Source: Sphingobacteriales bacterium UTBCD1 (GTDB lineage Bacteria > Bacteroidota > Bacteroidia > Chitinophagales > Chitinophagaceae). From it: 44,349 bases of DNA. The position numbers and the translations under genes are program-made. The DNA lies in contig MWTC01000008.1 of the NCBI GenBank assembly GCA_002066995.1, positions 1 through 44,349 of the forward strand, written 5' to 3'. Below, one piece after another: positions 1 through 5,983 of the stretch; the first letter of the stretch is position 1, and each line of letters opens with the position of its first letter. A model generated the notes under the pieces. The model made no database searches. It was not told the origin of the DNA and worked only from the letters and a program-made list of their open reading frames with translations.

Positions 1-329
1 AATACTTAGAAGCCAAAACAATCAATGAATCAAATTTTGTAGAATCGTTCGTTAAAAACGACCATTTGAATTTTGTGATTTACTACAATTACCAAGGCGT
101 AGTAAGACGTTTCTTCCCTGACTTTCTTATCAAATTAAAAACGGGCGAAAACTTAATTATAGAAACCAAAGGACAAGACAACGAACAGAATAAAACAAAA
201 CGAGCATATTTAGACGAATGGTGTAGAGCAGTGAACGAGCATGGTGGATTTGGAAAATGGAGTTGGGCGGTATCATTCGATCCTAATGATTTACAAACAG
301 TGATTGAGAATAAGTATAATGATAAATAA
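1..329 (+). CDS. Type III restriction endonuclease subunit (Res), C-terminal end, partial
   Basis: The reading frame is open from the window edge (first full codon at base 3) to the TAA at 327-329, so only about 108 C-terminal residues are visible and the true start lies outside. The visible part contains PDFLIKL followed about 13 residues later by IIETKG, which fits the PD-(D/E)xK nuclease signature at the C-terminus of Res subunits of type III restriction-modification enzymes and related SF2 helicase-nucleases. In that family the upstream part is an ATP-dependent translocase working with a Mod methyltransferase; neither is visible here. It could also be a stand-alone DEAD/DEAH helicase with the same nuclease tail. 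The end looks intact, with no frameshift in what can be seen. Confidence 0.7.
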   Translation, partial: YLEAKTINESNFVESFVKNDHLNFVIYYNYQGVVRRFFPDFLIKLKTGENLIIETKGQDNEQNKTKRAYLDEWCRAVNEHGGFGKWSWAVSFDPNDLQTVIENKYNDK

Positions 330-387
330 CCAACCAACTTTATAAATTATCGTTTATAAGATATTTGTATTTTAGGGATCCTTACAC

Positions 388-459
388 TTTCGGTTACTAA
401 CGAAACCATGATGCCCGGTTCTGACGTCAATATCCTAACGAAGTGCTTACATTGTTAGT
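388..459. repeat. Inverted-repeat cluster downstream of the restriction gene
   Basis: A short imperfect palindrome, TTTCGGTTACTAACGAAA (388-405), pairs TTTC/GAAA and GTTA/TAAC with one bulged G. Further on, CTAACG recurs (435-440) and GTTAG (454-458) can pair with either CTAAC. The outer arms ACTAAC (396-401) and GTTAGT (454-459) are exact complements. It may be a transcription terminator or a recombination scar. The rest of the 330-579 spacer shows no gene; near its right end the octamer TATCCCTC occurs twice, about 40 bases apart. Confidence 0.3.
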
Positions 460-579
460 TCAACTAAAAATAAATCTTAAATCACTATTCACATCTTCAA
501 ATCTTTTATCTCAAATTTATCCCTCAGCTCCATACAATCTGATAGTGATACGAAGCAGTATATCCCTCAAAGCTGAATT

Positions 580-1398
580 TTAAATCGCTTCTATCAATCC
601 TTTGAAGATCGCCGCAAATTTCGGCTCGGCAGCTTTGGCAGCCTGCAGCACTTCTTCATGTGATATGGTAATGGTTTCTTCACTCAGCCCGAGGTCGGTG
701 ATCACACTCATGGCAAAGACGTGCATGCCCATGTGGTTGGCAATAATGGATTCCTGTACCGTGCTCATGCCTACCGCATCACCGCCCAGGATATGTATCA
801 TCCTGTACTCTGCCCTGGTTTCAAAGGTCGGGCCCGTTACCGCATAATACACTCCTTCCTTCACATCTATGTTCAGCTTTGCCGCCACTTCTTTCGCTTT
901 GGCAATAAGATATTTTTTATACGGCTCGCTCATGTCAGGGAAACGGGGGCCCAGTTCATCCGGGTTTTTTCCTATCAGCGGGTTGGCTGTATCCATGCTG
1001 ATATGATCCCTGATGATCATCAGGTCGCCGATCTTTAAAGAAGGATTCACTCCGCCGGCTGCATTGGATAATAATAAAATTTGCACGCCCATCAGCTTCA
1101 TTACCCGTATCGGGAAAACCACTTCCGCAGCGCTGTATCCTTCATAAAAATGAAAGCGCCCTGCCATGGCCACTATTCTTTTGCCGGCCAGTTTTCCAAA
1201 GATGAGTTTTCCTTTGTGACCCTCAACCGTTGACACAGGAAAATGCGGAATGTCATGATAGTCTATTTCTTTTTCCACTTCGATGGCGCTGACAAAGTTT
1301 CCCAGCCCGCTGCCTAACACAACACCGACCTGAGGTTTATGATCATATTGCTTTTGTAAAAATTCTGCTGCCTCTTTTAATTGCGCCATCATTTCCAT
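580..1398 (-). CDS. Purine nucleoside phosphorylase (trimeric PNP/MTAP family)
   Basis: Cytoplasmic purine-salvage enzyme that splits purine (deoxy)nucleosides with phosphate to free base and pentose 1-phosphate. Family motifs are present in order: the phosphate loop GSGLGNF, GRFHFYEGY with the active-site His and Tyr, SNAAGG, GPTFETRAEYRM carrying the base-binding Glu, and VGMSTVQE. The position of the base-contacting Asn of mammalian PNP (Asn243, in LITN) is Asp here (VITD, codon at 694-696), which may widen or shift base specificity. I chose ATG 1398 (272 aa, normal length). The frame stays open to 1470, but ATG 1470 lies in a repeat and ATG 1410 only nine bases past the -7 box, so those would be upstream of or at the transcript start. 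ATGs at 1392 and 1389 are also possible. Confidence 0.93.
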   Translation of the reverse strand: MEMMAQLKEAAEFLQKQYDHKPQVGVVLGSGLGNFVSAIEVEKEIDYHDIPHFPVSTVEGHKGKLIFGKLAGKRIVAMAGRFHFYEGYSAAEVVFPIRVMKLMGVQILLLSNAAGGVNPSLKIGDLMIIRDHISMDTANPLIGKNPDELGPRFPDMSEPYKKYLIAKAKEVAAKLNIDVKEGVYYAVTGPTFETRAEYRMIHILGGDAVGMSTVQESIIANHMGMHVFAMSVITDLGLSEETITISHEEVLQAAKAAEPKFAAIFKGLIEAI

Positions 1399-1418
1399 AG
1401 TAAAAATCATTGGGGCGG

Positions 1419-1426
1419 CAAATATA
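1419..1426 (-). promoter_or_regulatory. Bacteroidota -7 promoter element of the PNP gene
   Basis: On the minus strand the sequence reads TATATTTG followed by CCGCCCC, matching the Bacteroidota sigma-A -7 consensus TAnnTTTG. No convincing -33 TTTG is seen upstream. Transcription would begin around 1410-1414, giving a leader of at most about 15 bases if ATG 1398 is used. Confidence 0.5.
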
Positions 1427-1433
1427 ATCTTTG

Positions 1434-1468
1434 TTAGCCACGAACTACATGAATGGGCACGAATGGAC
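1434..1468. repeat. Dispersed intergenic repeat, CACGAA type
   Basis: The stretch has an internal period of roughly 10-12 bases built on CACGAACTACATGAATGG followed by GCACGAATGG. From general knowledge this resembles an intergenic repeat scattered through many environmental bacterial genomes; that comparison is recall, not a search. It sits between the PNP promoter and the longer palindrome at 1481-1554 and is probably part of the same repeat block. Confidence 0.5.
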
Positions 1469-1480
1469 ATAAAAAATATT

Positions 1481-1554
1481 GGCTACAGATTACACAGATG
1501 AACGCAGATCAAGAAAACATATTTCTGTGCAAATCCGTGTAACCTGTGGCAGCC
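1481..1554. repeat. Long imperfect palindrome, ACAGATTACACAGAT type
   Basis: Left arm CTACAGATTACACAGATG (1483-1500) continues to about 1509. The right arm, read on the other strand, begins CCACAGGTTACACGGATT; over about 26 bases roughly 20 match, around a spacer of about 14-20 bases. Transcribed from either strand it would fold into a long hairpin. It starts directly after the stop codon of the 1555-2361 gene, so an mRNA running into the PNP gene would contain it. It may protect or end the upstream transcript. Confidence 0.65.
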
Positions 1555-2361
1555 TCAATAACTATACCTGTAAAAATCGCAGAACTCTTCATCGCATAAA
1601 AGCTTTTGAAGAACGGGATCTTTTAAAACATCCACATAATCCATCCATTTTTTTCCGACTTTGATCTTGCGATAGATCAGCCGTATGCCCTGGCTGTAAT
1701 CCACCCACCAGAAAACATGTCCGGTATATAAAGGCTGTATGGGAATGCCATCCGGTTTGTGCCAGCCATAGATCGCCACCCTGTCAGGCCTTGGGTCTCT
1801 TGAAATCTTTCCGCTGATGACGACATCTTTCTGAATGCCGGCGATCAGCCCTCTCCTGCCCCGCCGCTGTCCTTCAATGATCAGATGATGCTGCCACATG
1901 GTGGGCGTGCTATCCCGAAAGGCATACATGGGCACCGGTTCTAATTTTACTTTTGCCGCTTTATAAATATCATCCACCATTTTCCTGGTTGGTAAAAAAC
2001 ATTGAAAACTGTCGGCAATCAGTTGTGCCGCTTTTGGTGTGATATTGACCCTTGCCCAGTCCTTATCCGTTCCCACACTTAAATAATCCGGCGCTGCATA
2101 ATAAGTGGCTTTAATTTTTTTTCCGGTTGAAGAATCTATGACGGAAACATGAATGGCCACAAATTTTTTCAGGAAGGAAGGAATATTTCCTGCCAACACT
2201 TCCCTGAGCACAAATGAATCCCTCGCCTGCCAGTTCATAGGAAATACCTCGTGATAAAATTCATTGCCGGTCAGAAAAGAGCTGCGCTCCGGCCCATGTA
2301 TTTTTTTGACGGAAGTGCAGGAAAGAAATAACATGCTTAAAAAAGCGGAGAGGAATTTCAT
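1555..2361 (-). CDS. Exported lipoprotein of unknown function
   Basis: A 268-residue protein that I cannot assign to a named family. It opens with a short hydrophobic segment ending in LFLSC at about residue 15, a lipobox-like site, so it is probably a lipoprotein facing the periplasm or surface. No catalytic motif is recognised. The middle is basic (GQRRGRRG) and the C-terminal third is rich in aromatic residues (YGWHKPDGIPIQPLY, then HVFWWVDYSQG), giving the impression of a compact globular domain. It runs in the same direction as the PNP gene, separated by the palindromic repeat block, so co-transcription is possible but not evident. Confidence 0.7.
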   Translation of the reverse strand: MKFLSAFLSMLFLSCTSVKKIHGPERSSFLTGNEFYHEVFPMNWQARDSFVLREVLAGNIPSFLKKFVAIHVSVIDSSTGKKIKATYYAAPDYLSVGTDKDWARVNITPKAAQLIADSFQCFLPTRKMVDDIYKAAKVKLEPVPMYAFRDSTPTMWQHHLIIEGQRRGRRGLIAGIQKDVVISGKISRDPRPDRVAIYGWHKPDGIPIQPLYTGHVFWWVDYSQGIRLIYRKIKVGKKWMDYVDVLKDPVLQKLLCDEEFCDFYRYSY

Positions 2362-2541
2362 TATAGAAAGTTAGTTAAATCGGGTGATACGCATGCAGGT
2401 ATATAATGAACGCCGTTACAAATACAAGATAAAAGATCAACTGTGATTTGCATAAACCGTCCGGATCATAAATAACCGGACAGCGTACGGAACGATGACA
2501 GAAGTAACCGGGCCGGTTCAAAAAATTATTCACCATTCACC

Positions 2542-2569
2542 TTTGACAGTGCACTAATCTTTATCTTCG
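2542..2569 (+). promoter_or_regulatory. Probable sucC promoter
   Basis: TTTG at 2542-2545 and TATCTTCG at 2562-2569 resemble the Bacteroidota -33 TTTG and -7 TAnnTTTG boxes, with one mismatch and a spacer of 16, a little shorter than the usual 19-21. The start codon is 14 bases beyond the -7 box, so the leader would be short. There is no Shine-Dalgarno sequence, only an A/T-rich stretch before the ATG. Confidence 0.4.
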
Positions 2570-2583
2570 CAAAAATTTTTAAG

Positions 2584-3795
2584 ATGAATCTTCACGAATA
2601 CCAGGCCAAGGAATTATTGAAGAAATACAATGTGCCGGTGCAGGATGGTTTTGCCTGCAGCACGGTGCATGAAGCCGAAGATGCTTACCGCCAGATCAAA
2701 GCTTTGTACGGAAGCAATTTTGCCGTAGTGAAAGCACAGATACATGCCGGCGGCAGGGGAAAAGGAACGATCAAAGAGAACGGCATCAACGGTGTGAAAG
2801 TGGGAAAGTCTCTTGAAGACATCCAGGATATTGCCAAGAAAATTTTAGGCGGCACATTGGTGACCAAGCAAACAGGTCCTCACGGGAAAGTGGTGAACAA
2901 GATACTGGTGGCACAGGATATGTATTATGACGGGCCGCATGAAAGAAAAGAATTTTATTTATCCGTTTTGCTGGACCGCAGCAACGGCCAGAACGTGATC
3001 ATGTACAGCACCGAAGGTGGAATGAACATTGAAGATGTGGCTCATGACACTCCTGAAAAGATCTTTAAAGAATGGGTGCATCCTTCCGGCGGGTTGTTGC
3101 CCTTCCAGGCAAGGAAGATCGCATTCAACCTGGGCCTGAGCGGCGATGCATTCAAGAACTGCGTGAAGTTTGTCACCAACCTGTACAATGCTTATATCGG
3201 GTTGGATTGTTCGATGGTGGAAATAAATCCGTTGTTCAAAGCGGCAGACGATAAGATCGTGGCAGTGGACTGCAAAATGAAATTAGATGACAATGCACTG
3301 GTGCGTCATTCCGACCTTACTTCACTGAGAGATACAACGGAAGAAGATCCCACCGAAGTGGAAGCGGGAAAATACAACCTGAACTTTGTGAAGCTGGATG
3401 GCAATGTAGGCTGCATGGTGAACGGCGCCGGCCTTGCCATGGCCACAATGGATATGATCAAACTGAGCGGAGGCGAACCGGCCAACTTCCTGGATGTGGG
3501 CGGCACTGCCAATGCACAAACTGTGGAAGCGGGTTTCAAGATCATTCTGAAAGACCCGAATGTAAAAGCTATACTCATTAATATTTTCGGAGGCATCGTA
3601 CGGTGCGACCGTGTGGCACAGGGAGTGATTGATGCTTATAAGAATCTCGGCAATATCAATATCCCGATCATTGTGCGTTTGCAGGGCACCAATGCCGAAG
3701 AAGCCAAGAAACTCATTGATGAAAGCGGGTTGAAAGTGGAATCTGCGATCTTGCTGAGTGAAGCAGCTTCGCTGGTGAAGAAAGCGGTGGCGTAG
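2584..3795 (+). CDS. sucC: Succinyl-CoA synthetase (ADP-forming), beta subunit
   Basis: TCA-cycle enzyme subunit that with SucD interconverts succinyl-CoA and succinate with formation of ATP or GTP. The start [15 protein letters not shown] is the hallmark N-terminus of SucC. An ATP-grasp fold follows over about residues 1-240, with the lysine/glycine-rich nucleotide loop [13 protein letters not shown], then the CoA-ligase domain with [17 protein letters not shown] and [10 protein letters not shown] near residues 300-345. Length (403 aa) is close to the usual 385-400. sucD, which carries the phosphohistidine, is not in the window, so the two subunits are unlinked here. The gene stands alone, with its own promoter-like sequence upstream. 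Confidence 0.97.
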   Translation: MNLHEYQAKELLKKYNVPVQDGFACSTVHEAEDAYRQIKALYGSNFAVVKAQIHAGGRGKGTIKENGINGVKVGKSLEDIQDIAKKILGGTLVTKQTGPHGKVVNKILVAQDMYYDGPHERKEFYLSVLLDRSNGQNVIMYSTEGGMNIEDVAHDTPEKIFKEWVHPSGGLLPFQARKIAFNLGLSGDAFKNCVKFVTNLYNAYIGLDCSMVEINPLFKAADDKIVAVDCKMKLDDNALVRHSDLTSLRDTTEEDPTEVEAGKYNLNFVKLDGNVGCMVNGAGLAMATMDMIKLSGGEPANFLDVGGTANAQTVEAGFKIILKDPNVKAILINIFGGIVRCDRVAQGVIDAYKNLGNINIPIIVRLQGTNAEEAKKLIDESGLKVESAILLSEAASLVKKAVA

Positions 3796-3803
3796 AGGAG
3801 GGA

Positions 3804-3851
3804 GGAGGTTGAGGTTAAGATTGAGGTTAAGGTCGAGGTTGAGGTTGAGGA
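3804..3851 (+). repeat. GAGGTT/AAGGTT-type hexamer repeats
   Basis: Just after the sucC stop codon, units of the form GAGGTT, AAGATT, AAGGTC follow each other about eight times. The same unit reappears at about 4672-4697, where TTTTAGGTTGAGGTTGAGG runs across the stop codon of the next gene. Confidence 0.7.
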
Positions 3852-3913
3852 TGGTAAAGTGAAGTTTTTACTGTAGTATTTCCGATTCATTTTTATTCTG
3901 CTTATCGTCAGAC

Positions 3914-4016
3914 AAGTTTTGAACTTTGAATTTTGAATTTTGATCCTGCCTGCCGACAAAAAGGTTTTGAATATCGAATTTTTGACTTTTGGCTTTTGAT
4001 TTTTTGAATTTTTAAT
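3914..4016 (+). repeat. Degenerate TTTTGAA simple repeat
   Basis: A/T-rich stretch built from TTTTGAAC, TTTGAATTTTGAATTTTGA and related units, interrupted by a short C/G-rich part (TGCCTGCCGAC), then resuming up to the next gene. It fills most of the spacer between sucC and the 4027 gene. On the minus strand it creates a spurious lysine/asparagine-rich reading frame. Confidence 0.65.
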
Positions 4017-4026
4017 CTCCCCTCTC

Positions 4027-4686
4027 ATGTCAAAGACGGCAACTTTGGTCGGGGCCTCCGGGTTAATCGGCAGCCATCTTTTGCAACTGCTTCTTGACGA
4101 TCCTTATTTTGATACGGTAAAAATTCTTGTACGCAGGTCCCTGCCGCTCACTCATCCTAAGCTGGAAAGAAAACTGGTTGACTTCAACGACAATGATTCA
4201 TTGCTTGTGGCCATTGATAACAGTGATGTGTTGTTCTGCTCGGTGGGCACCACTCAGAAAAAAGTAAAAGGAGATAAAGATGCTTACCGCAAAGTGGATT
4301 TTGACATTCCGGTGAAGATGGCCCGGTTTTGTAAGCTTACCGGCTGCGAAACATTCATCCTCGTTTCCGCCGTAGGAGCCGACAACCGTTCAAAAAATTT
4401 TTATCTGAAACTGAAAGGCGAAGCGGAAGAAGCGGTGAGAACGACAGGAATCGGTTCCGTTTATTTCATGAGGCCTTCGGTTTTACTCGGTAAAAGAAAA
4501 GAATTCCGTTTGGGTGAAAGGATATTTACTCCTCTTGCGAGAATATTTTCCTTTTTACTTCCTCCAAAATACAAGCCTGTACAGGCAAATGTTGTTGCCA
4601 AAGCAATGGTAGCTGCTGCAAAGAAAGCCGATGAGGGAGTGCATGTATGGGAATACAGGGAGATGAGGGAAGAGGTTTTAGGTTGA
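4027..4686 (+). CDS. NAD(P)-binding Rossmann-fold oxidoreductase (atypical SDR, TIP30/HTATIP2-like)
   Basis: Small 219-residue cytoplasmic protein with an N-terminal nucleotide loop GASGLIGSHLL at residues 8-18 (GxxGxxG), typical of atypical short-chain dehydrogenases. The stretch FILVSAVGAD near residue 115 and FYLKLKGEAE near residue 130 correspond to the usual Ser and YxxxK region, although the Tyr/Lys spacing should be checked by structure. The C-terminus (FMRPSVLLGKRKEFR, then a basic helix) fits the NAD(P)H-binding/HTATIP2-like group. Substrate unknown; proteins of this group often act as redox-sensing or quinone-related reductases. The last codons and the stop fall in a GGTTGA repeat, so the natural C-terminus may have been changed by repeat growth. 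Confidence 0.82.
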   Translation: MSKTATLVGASGLIGSHLLQLLLDDPYFDTVKILVRRSLPLTHPKLERKLVDFNDNDSLLVAIDNSDVLFCSVGTTQKKVKGDKDAYRKVDFDIPVKMARFCKLTGCETFILVSAVGADNRSKNFYLKLKGEAEEAVRTTGIGSVYFMRPSVLLGKRKEFRLGERIFTPLARIFSFLLPPKYKPVQANVVAKAMVAAAKKADEGVHVWEYREMREEVLG

Positions 4687-4732
4687 GGTTGAGGAAGGAA
4701 TTAGTAATTTGTAATCAGATTAAATTTATGTA

Positions 4733-5800
4733 ATGAAAAAATTATTTCTTTTATACATCAGTTTAGTTTCATCATTCCTTTTATCGGCTCAATCACTGAC
4801 CGAAGCCGAAGCAATCCGCCTGGCAAGAATGCCTTTGAGCTGCATCCCAACTGAGTTTCCCAATAAAACTTCACATACTGCCGACGGACCGGAAGATGCA
4901 GTGCTGTTACCCGAACAACTGCATCCCGCTTTTCACGGTTGCCTCGACTGGCACAGTTGTGTACACGGCCACTGGCTGCTGGTGAAAGTGCTGAAGACAT
5001 TTCCCGGTATTTCAATCAGGGACAGCATCATTCAGACATTGAGCAACAGTTTTCAGCCCGGTAAAATAAATGCCGAAGCAGAATATTTTTCCAAATACAA
5101 AACATCCTCCAGTTATGAACGTACTTACGGCTGGGCATGGCTGCTGAAACTCGATGAAGAACTTTACACCTGGAATGATCCCTTAGGAAAAAAATGGCAC
5201 GAAACACTCCAGCCGCTGACACAAAAGATCGTCTCGCTCTGGAAAGCTTATCTGCCCAAAGAAACTTATCCTAACCGAACCGGCGTTCATCCGAATACGG
5301 CATTCGGGCTGGTGTTTGCACTGGACTGGGCAAGAACATTAAAAGACACCGCTTTTGAAAACGGTATCATACGGAATGCAAAAAAGTTTTATTTAAACAA
5401 CAAAGCCACGCCTGCATACCTGGAGCCTGACGGAACCGATTTCCTGAGCCCCAGCCTTGAAATTGCAGACCTGATGCGCAGGGTGTTACCAAAACAACAA
5501 TACGTCAACTGGCTGAACCAGTTTTATGAACCCAGAAGCATTAAAAGAATTACGGAACTGCCTGTAGTCAGCGACCGTACCGATATGTACATCGTTCACC
5601 TTGACGGGCTGGCGCTGAGCCGTGCCTGGTGCCTGAAAGGAATTGCATTGACATTGCCGGCATCGCATCCATGGAAAAAACTTTTCAGCAACACGGCAGA
5701 TAAATTTTTGAAAGAAGCCTTGCAATATGTCACCAGCGGAAATTATGGCGGCGACCACTGGCTGGCAAGTTTTGCCTTGTATGCATTGAGTTTGAACTGA
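4733..5800 (+). CDS. DUF2891 family exported protein
   Basis: A 355-residue protein with a clear signal peptide (LFLLYISLVSSFLLSAQS). The segment EQLHPAFHGCLDWHSCVHGHW near residues 61-85 is the conserved His/Cys/Trp-rich core of the DUF2891 family. The chain continues with Trp-rich helical stretches (YGWAWLLKLDEEL, FGLVFALDWARTL, GGDHWLASFALYALS), suggesting an alpha/alpha toroid similar to glycan-acting proteins. That fold idea is inference, and the function of the family is unknown. The gene is 46 bases behind the SDR gene in the same direction, possibly co-transcribed, and is followed by a hairpin at 5828-5843. Confidence 0.8.
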   Translation: MKKLFLLYISLVSSFLLSAQSLTEAEAIRLARMPLSCIPTEFPNKTSHTADGPEDAVLLPEQLHPAFHGCLDWHSCVHGHWLLVKVLKTFPGISIRDSIIQTLSNSFQPGKINAEAEYFSKYKTSSSYERTYGWAWLLKLDEELYTWNDPLGKKWHETLQPLTQKIVSLWKAYLPKETYPNRTGVHPNTAFGLVFALDWARTLKDTAFENGIIRNAKKFYLNNKATPAYLEPDGTDFLSPSLEIADLMRRVLPKQQYVNWLNQFYEPRSIKRITELPVVSDRTDMYIVHLDGLALSRAWCLKGIALTLPASHPWKKLFSNTADKFLKEALQYVTSGNYGGDHWLASFALYALSLN

Positions 5801-5827
5801 GGAGCATCAAGCCTCACCCTCTTATCC

Positions 5828-5843
5828 CTCTCCTGTAGGAGAG
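5828..5843. terminator. Hairpin after the DUF2891 gene (dispersed-repeat type)
   Basis: CTCTCCT-GT-AGGAGAG is a perfect 7-bp stem, preceded by CCTCACCCTCTTATCC (5812-5827). The whole block resembles a C/T-rich dispersed hairpin known to me from many environmental genomes. No T-tract follows, so termination strength is uncertain. Confidence 0.5.
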
Positions 5844-5952
5844 AGACGGTGCAATAGTGCATATCCAAACAATAGTAACTAACACATCATCTTTAGTACA
5901 TTTCCAAACAGTAATTGAAATTTCAACTTTTAGGTTTTGTGCGGTTGCTTCT

Positions 5953-5969
5953 CCCTCCCTTTGGGAGGG
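5953..5969. terminator. Hairpin at the 3' end of priA (dispersed-repeat type)
   Basis: CCCTCCC-TTT-GGGAGGG is a perfect 7-bp stem followed by CGGGGGTGGGCTTT. It lies 14 bases past the priA stop codon, between two convergent genes, so it could serve as a transcript end for either strand. The sequence is again of the C/T-rich dispersed-repeat kind, distinct from the hairpin at 5828. Confidence 0.55.
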
Positions 5970-5983
5970 CGGGGGTGGGCTTT

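Noticed and set aside
396-459. Integron attC-like site
   Set aside because: The arms ACTAAC/GTTAGT do not fit the RYYYAAC/GTTRRRY core sites and the inner arms do not pair, so I report only an inverted-repeat cluster.
3636-4028. Minus-strand 130-codon frame rich in Lys/Asn and Ser/Thr
   Set aside because: It is made of the TTTTGAA and GAGGTT simple repeats plus the reverse of the sucC end; composition is not protein-like.
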